DNA from: an uncultured Desulfovibrio sp.
GTDB lineage: Bacteria; Desulfobacterota; Desulfovibrionia; Desulfovibrionales; Desulfovibrionaceae
Reading direction: 5' to 3'
Assembly (NCBI GenBank): GCA_945871415.1
Contig: CAMBWG010000080.1
Coordinates: 1-8,401 of the forward strand
DNA: 8,401 nucleotides
The notes beneath the pieces were generated by a model, which worked only from the letters and a program-made list of their open reading frames with translations, had not been told where the DNA came from and did no database searches. The translations under genes and the position numbers were made by a program. Below are positions 1 through 6,218 of the stretch, one piece after another; the first letter of the stretch is position 1, and the number at the start of each line of letters is the position of its first letter.

Positions 1-63
1 GACGAAGGAAGCTACGGGCATCGACAGCAGAGATGAGGGGTTTCCCTTCCCCCCGGAAAAACG
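1..63 (-). repeat. Partial copy of the intergenic terminal-repeat element (modules E and D)
   Basis: Positions 35-54 are the exact reverse complement of the 20 bases at 8316-8335, and 19-32 are the exact reverse complement of 6243-6256 inside the 130-bp element after tatD. Positions 1-18 also resemble that element's interior when reversed, so this is a second copy cut off by the window edge. It begins 5 nt after the stop codon of the minus-strand gene at 69-683. In that gene's sense direction it reads CGTTTTTCC, then the GGGGGGAAGGGAAACCCCTC box, then the start of the element interior. It may form the 3' end of the paralog operon's mRNA. No standard hairpin plus U-tract terminator is visible here. 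Confidence 0.75.
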
Positions 64-68
64 CTTTT

Positions 69-683
69 CTACGCCTCGTCTTCGTCCTCGTCTATATGCC
101 CGAGCTCCGAGAAATTCGGCCGGAACTCCTCGTAATCGACGCCTTCCAGCGGCTCCTTGCGGATTTCGATGGACTGCACGCTGTCGCACCAGCTCCCCAC
201 GGCCTCTTCCATATCTTCGTCGTCTTCAAAATCGAAGTTGCCGCCGCCCGGGGCGTCATGGCCGATGGCAATCAGGAGCGGCAGGGGCGCGATATATTCG
301 TGGTCGTTGGGGCAATGCTTCAAATCGATGAACTCTTTCAGCTCATGGTTATAAATATAGCGCAGGCCGTGATCCTCGGTATCCACCTCGTCCGGCTGCA
401 GCCTTTTGCACTGCCTGTTCGCAGAGCTCGTCACGTTCCGCATGCCGAAGACCTTTCGGGCGTAGTTCAGCTCATCGCTGTACTCGTCGTCCACATCGCC
501 CAGATCGTCCGCAAAGACATACACCCGGTCGCCCTTCCAGCGACCGGCCAGCAGATTGTGCAGAGCCAGCACCGGCTTCTCGTAATGGTAGCACCATTCC
601 GCCATCTTCGCGCCGTATTTGAAATCGTGCGGAGAAATGGCTTCCTTCTTGTCCACGTTGATGATCGTGTAATAGATGCCCAT
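69..683 (-). CDS. Uncharacterised protein, downstream member of a tandem paralog pair
   Basis: A 204-residue protein of unknown function. The start is ATG at 681-683, preceded on the minus strand by AAGGAG seven bases upstream, which fixes it well. The N-terminus (MGIYYTIINVDKKE) recalls, from memory only, a family of small bacterial and phage hypothetical proteins that begin with a similar Tyr-Tyr / Asn-x-Asp-Lys pattern; no function is known to me. Blocks shared with the neighbour at 705-1448 are RWKGDRVYVF (48-57), DHGLRYIYNHELK (104-116), IAPLPLLIA (131-139) and AVGSWCDSVQSIE (161-173). The end is strongly acidic (DEDEDEA). No signal peptide or membrane segment is seen, so it is probably cytosolic. 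It starts 21 nt after the upstream paralog's stop, which fits co-transcription. The gene is confident; no function can be assigned. Confidence 0.85.
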   Translation of the reverse strand: MGIYYTIINVDKKEAISPHDFKYGAKMAEWCYHYEKPVLALHNLLAGRWKGDRVYVFADDLGDVDDEYSDELNYARKVFGMRNVTSSANRQCKRLQPDEVDTEDHGLRYIYNHELKEFIDLKHCPNDHEYIAPLPLLIAIGHDAPGGGNFDFEDDEDMEEAVGSWCDSVQSIEIRKEPLEGVDYEEFRPNFSELGHIDEDEDEA

Positions 684-704
684 GCGTCTTCTCCTTCAGG
701 ATGC

Positions 705-1448
705 TTACCGGCGTCTGCGGGACCGAAAGTCGTACCGGCCGGAGCGTTTTTTCTTTGAAAAAGGTAAAAAGCGAAAGACATCCTCTATGACTTCCAATAT
801 GCAGCTTTTCAGACTGAAATGCGGGATGTCGCTCGCGTACTCGTCCACATGGCGCCCCAGGCCGCATTGCGAAAAACCTGGCCGGAACTCTTCGTAATCG
901 ACGTCATACAGAGGCTCCTTACGGACTTCGATGGACTGCACGCTGTCGCACCAGCTCCCCACGGCCTTCTTCATGTCTTCATCATATTCAAAATTGAAGC
1001 TGCCGCCGAACGGCCAGACATGGCCCACGGCAATCAGGAGCGGCAGGGGAGCAATATCGTCGCCGTCTCTGGGGCAACGCGCCAGATCAATGAAAGTTTT
1101 CAGCTCATGATTATAAATATAGCGCAGGCCGTGATCCCCGCTGTCCACCTCGCCCGGCTTCAGATTTCTGCAATGCTCGTACGCATAGTCATACACATCA
1201 TCCGTGCCGAAGAGCTCCCGGACGCAGGCCAGCGCGTTGCTGTACGTCCTGTCCCCGTCATCGCGGGAAGGCATATGATCCCGAAAGACATACACTCTGT
1301 CGCCCTTCCAGCGCTCGAGCAGCAGATTGTGCAGGGCCAGCACCATCATTCCGTGATGATGGCACCAGTTCTCCATGTTTGCGATAACGTGGTAATCATA
1401 CGGAGTAAGAGTCTCTTTCTTGTCCACGTTGATAACCATGAAAGCCAT
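705..1448 (-). CDS. Uncharacterised protein, upstream paralog with a repeat-derived basic C-terminal tail
   Basis: A 247-residue paralog of the protein at 69-683. The ATG at 1446-1448 has a modest ribosome binding site (AAGGTGG on the minus strand at 1455-1461). A second Met at residue 4 is possible but less well placed. Homology with the sister runs from residue 1 to about 205 and includes RWKGDRVYVF (46-55), DHGLRYIYNHELK (105-117), IAPLPLLIA (132-140) and AVGSWCDSVQSIE (162-174). Residues 207-247 have no counterpart in the sister. They are encoded by copies of intergenic repeat modules A (771-822) and C (741-765) and end in a very basic stretch (KKKRSGRYDFRSRRRR). The simplest reading is that the original stop was lost when repeat DNA arrived and the frame now runs on. 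Neither function nor a promoter can be named from the sequence. Confidence 0.82.
   Translation of the reverse strand: MAFMVINVDKKETLTPYDYHVIANMENWCHHHGMMVLALHNLLLERWKGDRVYVFRDHMPSRDDGDRTYSNALACVRELFGTDDVYDYAYEHCRNLKPGEVDSGDHGLRYIYNHELKTFIDLARCPRDGDDIAPLPLLIAVGHVWPFGGSFNFEYDEDMKKAVGSWCDSVQSIEVRKEPLYDVDYEEFRPGFSQCGLGRHVDEYASDIPHFSLKSCILEVIEDVFRFLPFSKKKRSGRYDFRSRRRR
741..765 (-). repeat. Repeat module C, copy inside the 3' end of the upstream paralog gene
   Basis: This 25-nt block (starts GGAGCGTTT and ends CTTTGAAAAAGGT on the plus strand) matches the reverse complement of 1569-1593 at 22 of 25 positions. The mismatches are three adjacent central bases. It is translated as part of the paralog's C-terminal tail, around FSKKKRS. 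The two copies are inverted relative to each other and flank most of the gene at 705-1448. Confidence 0.65.
771..822 (-). repeat. Repeat module A, copy inside the coding sequence of the upstream paralog
   Basis: Read on the minus strand, this 52-nt block aligns with the plus-strand block 5202-5255 at about 41 of 54 columns, with two one-base gaps. Both begin GCA(A)TTTCAG and end TGTC(G)TTTCGC. The 5202 copy lies in the gap between rpsL and tatD, while this one is translated as the start of the paralog's extra tail, around residues 209-227. That contrast is the main evidence that the tail is repeat-derived. Confidence 0.6.
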
Positions 1449-1520
1449 GCGTCACCACCTTCGGAGGGCTGCCGGAACACGTTGCCGTTGAAAAGCCCGG
1501 AGAGAGCAAAAAAACGCGCA

Positions 1521-1564
1521 TTTCCGCTCACTTTTGGCCGGGCGGGCTGTGCCGCCGCCTCGCG
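1521..1564 (+). repeat. Repeat module B, copy 1
   Basis: It aligns with 5271-5314. The first 25 bases match at 24 positions (TTTCCGCTCACTTT, one variable base, GGCCGGGCGG). They are followed by a diverged GC-rich part, CTGTG.CGCCG, ending CGCG. The GC-rich part can fold on itself (GGCGG with CCGCC). In this copy B is followed directly by module C and box D. No coding role is apparent. Confidence 0.7.
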
Positions 1565-1568
1565 TTTC

Positions 1569-1593
1569 ACCTTTTTCAAAGTTGAAACGCTCC
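1569..1593 (+). repeat. Repeat module C, intergenic copy
   Basis: This is the inverted partner of 741-765 (22 of 25 identical). It contains the small palindrome TTTCAA-AG-TTGAAA and directly abuts box D at 1594. Together with 741-765 it brackets the upstream paralog gene. Confidence 0.65.
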
Positions 1594-1620
1594 AAGGGGT
1601 TTCCTTCCCCCGGAAAAACG
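1594..1620 (-). repeat. Box D copy downstream of fusA
   Basis: On the minus strand this reads CGTTTTTCC followed by GGGGGAAGGAAACCCCTT. It is nearly the same as 35-63 and related to 6219-6241 and 8316-8335. It lies about 200 nt beyond the fusA stop, just after the intrinsic terminator, in the same orientation as fusA transcription. GGGG and CCCC could pair across a purine-rich loop. Confidence 0.7.
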
Positions 1621-1648
1621 ATGCAGCAGCGAACCCCCTGAACGATAC

Positions 1649-1685
1649 AAAAAAGAAAGGGACATTGCCGCGGCAACGTCCCTTT
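1649..1685 (-). terminator. Intrinsic terminator of the str operon, after fusA
   Basis: The arms 1656-1669 and 1672-1685 form a 14-bp stem. On the minus transcript it runs AAAGGGACGTTGCC, GC, GGCAATGTCCCTTT, with one G-U wobble; the tight loop would open the innermost pairs. A C and then six U residues follow. The wobble is a pair only on the minus transcript, and the U tract is on that side, so it serves fusA, 135 nt past its stop. Confidence 0.9.
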
Positions 1686-1770
1686 CAGGAAAGCAGAAAA
1701 CGTCTTTCACTCGCCTGACTGCGAGCCTCTTCCGCCGGGCAGCCGGGATACGGCGCGCCGGGGAAGGATT

Positions 1771-1791
1771 CGGGGGAGGTTCGCTCCCCCG
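1771..1791 (-). other. Short GC hairpin just after fusA
   Basis: An 8-bp perfect stem (CGGGGGAG with CTCCCCCG) and a 5-nt loop sit about 30 nt after the fusA stop. No U tract follows, so it is more likely a 3' stabilising structure than a terminator by itself. Confidence 0.55.
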
Positions 1792-1819
1792 TATAACAAT
1801 CAGGCAGGCATACGGATCG

Positions 1820-3898
1820 CTAGCTCTTGCTCTTCTGGATTTCGTCGGCAATGGCCTGCGGCACGCGTTCGTAGTGATCGAACTGCATGGTGAAGGTGGC
1901 GCGGCCCTGCGTACGGGAGCGGAGGTCGGTGGCGTAACCGAACATGGAGGCCAGAGGCACCTGAGCGCGGACGCTCTGAGCGCCGCCGGCGCGGGCTTCC
2001 ATGCTCTGCACGCGGCCGCGGCGGCCGTTGAGGTCGCCCATGACGTCGCCGAGGTATTCTTCGGGCGTCACCACTTCCACGTCCATGATGGGCTCAAGCA
2101 GCACGGGAGCGGCCTGACGCATGGCTTCCTTGATGGCCATGGAGCCGGCCACGTAGAAGGCCTGTTCGGAGGAGTCCACTTCGTGGTAGGAACCGAACAC
2201 CAGATTGACCTTGATGTCCACGCAGGGGAAGCCGGCCATGACGCCGGACTTCATGGCGTCCTGAATACCCTTGTCCACAGCGGGGATGTATTCCTTGGGA
2301 ATGACGCCGCCGGTGATGGAGTTGACGAACTCGTAACCCTTGCCCGGATTCGGCTCCACCTCGATGACCACGTGACCGTACTGACCGCGACCGCCGGACT
2401 GCTTGGCGTGCTTCATGTCCACCTTGGCGGTCTTGGAGATGGTTTCGCGGTAGGCAACCTGCGGCTTGCCCACGTTGGCGTTGACGTTGAATTCGCGGGT
2501 CAGGCGGTCAACGATGATTTCCAGATGCAGTTCGCCCATGCCGGCGATCAGGGTCTGGTTGGTTTCTTCGTCGCCCTTCACGCGGAAGGAGGGGTCTTCC
2601 TTGGCCAGCTTGTTGAGGGCGGCGGACAGGGCGTCGCGGTCGGCCTTGGTCTTGGGCTCGATGGCCACCTCGATGACGGGCTCGGGAATGTTGAGCGACT
2701 CGAGGATGACTTCGCGCTTTTCGTCGCAGAGGGTGTCGCCGGTGGAGGCGTTCTTGAGGCCCACGAGAGCCACGATGTCGCCGGCGCCAGCCCACTTGAT
2801 GTCTTCACGCTTGTTGGCGTGCATCTTCAGGATGCGGCCGATGCGTTCCTTCTTGCCGGTATTGGCATTGTAGACGCTCGTGCCGGACTCAAGATAGCCG
2901 GAGTAAATACGGAAGAAGGACAGATGGCCGATGAAGGGGTCGGAGAACAGCTTGAACACCAGACCGGCCAGAGGTTCCTTGTCGTCGCAGTGGCATTCGA
3001 TGGTCTTTTCTTCGTCGTGAGCGTCGTGACCCAGCATGGGCGGGATGTCCACGGGAGAAGGCAGGTAATCCACCACGGCGTCCAGCAGGGGCTGCACGCC
3101 CATGTTGCGGAAAGCGGAACCGCAGAGAACGGGCACAATGTTGCGGGCGATGGTGGCCTTGCGGATGCAGGAAATGATTTCCTCTTCGGTCAGGCTTTCG
3201 CCGCTCAGGTACTTGTCGAGCAGGGCCTCGTCCTCTTCGGCCACGGCTTCCATCAGCTCGTGACGCTTTTCATCGTAGAGGGCCTGCATATCGGCGGGCA
3301 CGTCTTCCACGGAAAATTCGGCGCCCTTGGTGCTCTTGTCGAAGCGGATGGCATGCCCGCGCACGAGGTCCACCACGCCTTCAAACTTGTCTTCCGCGCC
3401 GATGGGCAGCTGCAGCGGCACGGCCTTGGCGCCCAGGCGATCGTGAATCATGCCCACGCAGCGGAAGAAGTTGGCGCCGATGCGGTCCATCTTGTTCACG
3501 AAGCAGATGCGGGGCACGTGATAGCGGTCGGCCTGACGCCACACGGTTTCGGACTGGGGTTCCACGCCGGCCACGGCGTCAAAAACGCACACGGCACCGT
3601 CAAGCACGCGCAGGGAACGTTCCACTTCGATGGTGAAGTCCACGTGACCGGGAGTGTCGATGATGTTGATGCGGCAGTCCTTCCAGAAGCAGGTGGTCGC
3701 GGCGGAGGTGATGGTGATGCCGCGCTCCTGTTCCTGCTCCATCCAGTCCATGGTGGATTCGCCGTCGTGGGTTTCGCCAATCTTATGGGAAACGCCGGTA
3801 TAGAAAAGGATGCGTTCGGTGGTGGTCGTCTTGCCGGCGTCAATGTGAGCCATGATGCCGATATTGCGCTGTTTGTCTACTGCAACGGTGCGGGACAC
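1820..3898 (-). CDS. fusA: Elongation factor G
   Basis: A 692-residue GTPase that drives tRNA-mRNA translocation on the ribosome and, with ribosome recycling factor, splits post-termination ribosomes. The start is GTG (3896-3898), with GGAGGA on the minus strand six bases upstream. All GTPase motifs are intact: AHIDAGKT (17-24), switch I RGITI (58-62), DTPGH (80-84) and NKMD (134-137), with a CGSAFRN segment completing the nucleotide pocket. Domains II-V follow, including the domain IV tip loop [11 protein letters not shown] with its His at about 572. Length is normal for bacterial EF-G. It is the last gene of an rpsL-rpsG-fusA operon, 90 nt after rpsG, and is followed by a strong terminator rather than by tuf or rpsJ. 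The sequence looks like a housekeeping EF-G, not a ribosome-protection or EF-G2 variant. Confidence 0.98.
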   Translation of the reverse strand: MSRTVAVDKQRNIGIMAHIDAGKTTTTERILFYTGVSHKIGETHDGESTMDWMEQEQERGITITSAATTCFWKDCRINIIDTPGHVDFTIEVERSLRVLDGAVCVFDAVAGVEPQSETVWRQADRYHVPRICFVNKMDRIGANFFRCVGMIHDRLGAKAVPLQLPIGAEDKFEGVVDLVRGHAIRFDKSTKGAEFSVEDVPADMQALYDEKRHELMEAVAEEDEALLDKYLSGESLTEEEIISCIRKATIARNIVPVLCGSAFRNMGVQPLLDAVVDYLPSPVDIPPMLGHDAHDEEKTIECHCDDKEPLAGLVFKLFSDPFIGHLSFFRIYSGYLESGTSVYNANTGKKERIGRILKMHANKREDIKWAGAGDIVALVGLKNASTGDTLCDEKREVILESLNIPEPVIEVAIEPKTKADRDALSAALNKLAKEDPSFRVKGDEETNQTLIAGMGELHLEIIVDRLTREFNVNANVGKPQVAYRETISKTAKVDMKHAKQSGGRGQYGHVVIEVEPNPGKGYEFVNSITGGVIPKEYIPAVDKGIQDAMKSGVMAGFPCVDIKVNLVFGSYHEVDSSEQAFYVAGSMAIKEAMRQAAPVLLEPIMDVEVVTPEEYLGDVMGDLNGRRGRVQSMEARAGGAQSVRAQVPLASMFGYATDLRSRTQGRATFTMQFDHYERVPQAIADEIQKSKS

Positions 3899-3944
3899 GG
3901 GTATTCCTCCAATCGGAAGCTGAGGGGGCGGGGTACGAACGGAC

Positions 3945-3966
3945 GCCGCGCCCTTGCGGGCGCGGC
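3945..3966 (-). other. GNRA-capped hairpin between rpsG and fusA
   Basis: The minus-strand transcript has a perfect 9-bp GC stem (GCCGCGCCC with GGGCGCGGC) closed by a GCAA tetraloop, about 22 nt after the rpsG stop and some 47 nt before the fusA start. No U tract follows, so termination is unlikely. It may mark an mRNA processing or stability boundary. Confidence 0.6.
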
Positions 3967-3988
3967 CATCCTGAATGAAAGGGCGTGC

Positions 3989-4459
3989 TTACCAGCGGTA
4001 GTGGGCAAAGGCCTTGTTGGCTTCCGCCATGCGGTGCGTGTCTTCACGCTTCTTCACCGCGCCGCCGCGGCCGTTGTAGGCATCCAGCAGTTCGGCGGAG
4101 AGCTTGGAGGTCATGCCCTTCTCACCGCGCGAACGCGCATAGTTGATCAGCCAGCGGATGGAAAGAGACACCTGACGTTCGGGGCGCACTTCCATGGGCA
4201 CCTGATAGGTGGCGCCGCCCACGCGGCGGGCCTTCACTTCCAGATGGGGTTTCACATTGTCGAGGGCCTTCTCGAAGGCGCGCATGGGGTCTTCACCCGT
4301 CTTCTCGGCAAGGCTTTCCAGCGAGCTGTAGAAAATCTTTTCGGCCGCGCCTTTCTTGCCGTCGTACATGAGACGGTTCACGAACTTGGTCACCAGACGG
4401 CTGTTGTAAAGCGGATCGGGCAGCACTTCCCTCTTGGGCACAGGACCTTTACGGGGCAT
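3989..4459 (-). CDS. rpsG: 30S ribosomal protein S7
   Basis: A 156-residue S7, the usual bacterial length. S7 is a primary binder of the 16S rRNA 3' domain and nucleates assembly of the 30S head near the mRNA exit and E site. The start chosen is [11 protein letters not shown] (ATG at 4457-4459), with AAGGAG seven bases upstream. The frame is open further 5', but that part has no ribosomal sequence and lies in the intercistronic leader. Conserved stretches include [26 protein letters not shown] and [19 protein letters not shown] C-terminal sequence ending in AHYRW. It is the second gene of the str operon, 222 nt after rpsL and 90 nt before fusA. In E. coli S7 regulates this operon by binding the rpsL-rpsG junction, and the long structured gap here could serve a similar role (inference). 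Confidence 0.97.
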   Translation of the reverse strand: MPRKGPVPKREVLPDPLYNSRLVTKFVNRLMYDGKKGAAEKIFYSSLESLAEKTGEDPMRAFEKALDNVKPHLEVKARRVGGATYQVPMEVRPERQVSLSIRWLINYARSRGEKGMTSKLSAELLDAYNGRGGAVKKREDTHRMAEANKAFAHYRW

Positions 4460-4560
4460 GATATTCTCCTTGAGAACTGTTTGCGGCGTCACCAGCCCCG
4501 CAGCGCCCCGGCGCGCATGGCGGCCTGGGTGCGTTGCATGGCGTACGCCGTGCTTACTGT

Positions 4561-4633
4561 AAAAAATTCCGGTTTGCACCGGCCGGAGGCGACTCGACGC
4601 CTCCCGGCGTTGCCCGCCATACGGGGCAACGCC
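4561..4633 (-). promoter_or_regulatory. Three-hairpin leader with terminator-like end between rpsL and rpsG
   Basis: On the minus transcript after rpsL come three hairpins: GGCGTTGCCC with GGGCAACGCC (4606-4633, 10 bp), GGAGGCG with CGCCTCC (4585-4604, 7 bp), and CCGGT-GCAA-ACCGG (4569-4582, 5 bp with a GNRA loop). AA and then six U residues follow (4561-4568). The last unit resembles a weak intrinsic terminator sitting inside the operon, about 100 nt before rpsG. It could act as a partial terminator or attenuator that lowers rpsG-fusA relative to rpsL, or be part of an S7-responsive leader. The five-bp stem is short, so full termination is unlikely. Confidence 0.55.
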
Positions 4634-4681
4634 CTTGCAGGGCATCCCTGCTCAGGCTTGCGCGCGCGTCGCGCAACAAGA

Positions 4682-5053
4682 CTACTTGGGACGCTTGGCG
4701 CCGTACTTGGAACGGCTCTTGCGGCGATCGGCCACGCCGGACGTATCGAGCGTACCGCGCACGATGTGGTAACGAACACCGGGCAAGTCCTTTACACGAC
4801 CGCCGCGGATCAGCACCACGGAGTGTTCCTGCAGGTTGTGGCCTTCGCCGGGGATGTAGGCCGTCACTTCGATGCCGTTGGTCAGGCGCACACGGGCGAC
4901 CTTACGCAGAGCCGAGTTAGGCTTCTTGGGGGTCGTGGTGTACACGCGGGTGCAAACGCCGCGACGCTGCGGGCAGGCCTGCAGGGCCGGGGTTTTCTTG
5001 CGCTTCACCACCGCCTTCCGCTCGATGCGGATAAGCTGGTTAATCGTAGGCAT
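4682..5053 (-). CDS. rpsL: 30S ribosomal protein S12
   Basis: A 123-residue S12, which sits at the 30S decoding centre and takes part in codon-anticodon proofreading. The start is MPTINQLIR (ATG at 5051-5053) with GGAGGA on the minus strand at 5058-5063. An in-frame ATG four codons upstream overlaps this ribosome binding site and is not used. The two conserved loops are intact: [12 protein letters not shown] with Lys43, and [13 protein letters not shown] with Lys88 and Asp89. The Lys residues are where streptomycin-resistance substitutions usually occur, and both are wild type. The C-terminus is [11 protein letters not shown]. It is the first gene of the str operon; a TTGACA promoter candidate lies about 80-110 nt upstream. 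Confidence 0.98.
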   Translation of the reverse strand: MPTINQLIRIERKAVVKRKKTPALQACPQRRGVCTRVYTTTPKKPNSALRKVARVRLTNGIEVTAYIPGEGHNLQEHSVVLIRGGRVKDLPGVRYHIVRGTLDTSGVADRRKSRSKYGAKRPK

Positions 5054-5133
5054 TGGTTCCTCCAATGTTGTCTCCCGCCGGGGAAATCCCGCCGGGCTTC
5101 GGCAACGGGGCCGAATGAAGCTTTGAACGGACT

Positions 5134-5162
5134 CCCCTACCCCACAGACGCGAGAATGTCAA
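5134..5162 (-). promoter_or_regulatory. Candidate sigma-70-type promoter of the str operon
   Basis: The minus strand carries a perfect TTGACA -35 hexamer (5157-5162), a 17-nt spacer and TAGGGG (5134-5139) in the -10 place. The -10 is poor, matching mainly the leading TA, so the exact box is uncertain. It lies 80-110 nt before rpsL with no other gene between. Confidence 0.55.
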
Positions 5163-5201
5163 GTACCGCGCCCCTTGCCTTGGGCTCCGGCCTCTGCTAG
5201 A

Positions 5202-5255
5202 GCAATTTCAGTTTGAAATGCTTCGTATTTCAAACCATACAGCCTGTCGTTTCGC
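5202..5255 (+). repeat. Repeat module A, intergenic copy
   Basis: This is a 54-nt block about 76 percent identical by hand alignment to the minus-strand block 771-822. It holds a perfect 9-bp hairpin (GTTTGAAAT, 7-nt loop, ATTTCAAAC at 5211-5235). Module B follows, so A and B appear as one longer element upstream of tatD. Confidence 0.6.
5213..5241 (+). promoter_or_regulatory. Possible promoter for tatD within repeat module A
   Basis: TTGAAA (5213-5218) and CATACA (5236-5241) are 17 nt apart, a fair -35 and a weak -10. They lie about 140 nt upstream of tatD. The same spacing (CTGAAA, 17 nt, CATAGA) is kept in the other copy of module A. The two parts overlap a hairpin, so the signal may be coincidental. 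Confidence 0.25.
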
Positions 5256-5270
5256 GGAAAAAGCGCGGTT

Positions 5271-5314
5271 TTTCCGCTCACTTTGGGCCGGGCGGCACTG
5301 TGTCGCCGTCCGCG
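5271..5314 (+). repeat. Repeat module B, copy 2
   Basis: Partner of 1521-1564 in the same orientation. Its first bases also form the right arm of a 9-bp hairpin with the upstream GCGGAAAAA (5254-5262 pairing with 5269-5277). A GC-rich region that can fold on itself follows. It lies between the possible tatD promoter and the tatD ribosome binding site, so it would form part of the 5' leader if that promoter is real. Confidence 0.7.
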
Positions 5315-5381
5315 AAAGAATCTCTCCCGCATCGCCGGTCATTCCCCTTCCCGCTTCCCCGCGCTTTCAGGAGTCCGCATC

Positions 5382-6206
5382 ATGTCCAAAAAGAAAACGC
5401 CGCGCATCGACCCGCTTTCCTGCCCCCTGCCTCCCGGCGGCGTGGACAGCCACGCCCACCTTGACGGCGAGGAATTCGACGCCGACCGCGACGCCGTCAT
5501 CGAGCGCGCCGCCGCCGCTGGCGTTTCCCACATCGGCAATATTTTTCTTGATCCGCAGGTCTTTCTCGAACGCCGCCGCCTTTTCGACGCCCATCCCGGC
5601 GTGTTCTTCGTTCTCGGCATTCATCCCTGCGACGGGCAGCGCTGCACGCCCGAAGCCCTCGACGCCATCCGCGCCGCCCATGCCGCCGAACCCCGCCTCC
5701 GAGCCATCGGAGAAATCGGCCTCGACTTTCACTGGGACGACTGCCCCCGGGAAATTCAGTATCAAACTTTTGCCGCCCAGCTCGACCTTGCCCGCGAGCT
5801 TGCCCTGCCCGTGGTCATTCACTGCCGCGACGCCGAAAGCGAATGTCTCATGACGCTGGAATCCCGCAACTTTCAGGGCTACCCGCTCCTCTGGCACTGC
5901 TTCGGCGGCGGCCCGGATCTGGCGCGCCGCATCCTGAACAACGGCTGGCATATCTCCGTCCCCGGGCCCGTCAGCTATCCAGCCAACAGCGCCCTGCGCG
6001 AGGCCGTCGCCCTCATTCCCGACGACCGCCTGCTCCTCGAAACCGACGCCCCCTATCTCTCGCCCGTGCCCTGGCGCGGCACGCGCAACGAATCCGCCTA
6101 CACCGTCTTTACCGTCCGCCATATGGCCGAAGCCCGCAACGCCGACCCCGAACGCCTCTGGCGCATTTGCGGCGACAACGCCCGGAGATTTTTCGGTATT
6201 GATTAG
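5382..6206 (+). CDS. tatD: TatD-family metal-dependent deoxyribonuclease
   Basis: A 274-residue TIM-barrel hydrolase of the TatD/YcfH type. Characterised members are divalent-metal 3'-5' DNases linked to DNA repair or degradation; the exact substrate cannot be told here. The metal ligands are all present: HxH in DSHAHLD (His24, His26), Glu111 in GEIGLDFHW, His147 in VVIHCRD, His172 in LLWHCFGGG and Asp222 in LLETDAPYLSP. The ATG at 5382 has AGGAG eight bases upstream. The frame is open for 33 more codons 5', but these run through repeat DNA. Length is normal and no signal peptide is seen, so it should be cytosolic. It diverges from the str operon and is followed 12 nt after the stop by the 130-bp repeat element, so it is probably its own transcription unit. 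The subfamily (TatD, YcfH or YjjV) is not resolved. Confidence 0.93.
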   Translation: MSKKKTPRIDPLSCPLPPGGVDSHAHLDGEEFDADRDAVIERAAAAGVSHIGNIFLDPQVFLERRRLFDAHPGVFFVLGIHPCDGQRCTPEALDAIRAAHAAEPRLRAIGEIGLDFHWDDCPREIQYQTFAAQLDLARELALPVVIHCRDAESECLMTLESRNFQGYPLLWHCFGGGPDLARRILNNGWHISVPGPVSYPANSALREAVALIPDDRLLLETDAPYLSPVPWRGTRNESAYTVFTVRHMAEARNADPERLWRICGDNARRFFGID

Positions 6207-6218
6207 GAGAGGCCGTTA

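Larger units (their letters stand above)
1449..1819. other. 371-nt gene-free interval between fusA and the paralog operon
   Basis: The interval has no convincing gene; open frames here are short and follow the flanking repeats. In plus-strand order it holds module B (1521-1564), module C (1569-1593), box D (1594-1620), a strong intrinsic terminator for fusA (1649-1685) and a smaller GC hairpin (1771-1791). The promoter for the minus-strand paralog pair should lie between the terminator and 1448, but I see no convincing -35/-10 pair. Confidence 0.7.
5054..5381. other. 328-nt divergent intergenic region between rpsL and tatD
   Basis: No gene is seen here. From the rpsL side it holds the rpsL ribosome binding site, a promoter candidate for the str operon on the minus strand (5134-5162), then repeat modules A (5202-5255) and B (5271-5314), and the tatD ribosome binding site (5369-5373). 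Open frames that continue upstream of tatD run through the repeats and lack ribosome binding sites. Confidence 0.75.

Noticed and set aside
4460..4645. N-terminal extension of S7 by the open frame upstream of its ATG
   Set aside because: It adds 62 residues with no ribosomal-protein likeness and runs through the hairpin leader. The internal ATG has a good AAGGAG and gives the standard length.
1874..5200. A 1108-codon plus-strand open frame opposite fusA, rpsG and rpsL
   Set aside because: It is antisense to three unmistakable translation genes and crosses their intergenic gaps. Its composition (rich in Gly, His, Val, Ala) is what codon bias on the other strand produces. There is no recognisable domain.
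5283..5381. N-terminal extension of TatD
   Set aside because: The extra 33 codons overlap repeat module B and lack a ribosome binding site; the ATG at 5382 has AGGAG and gives normal length.
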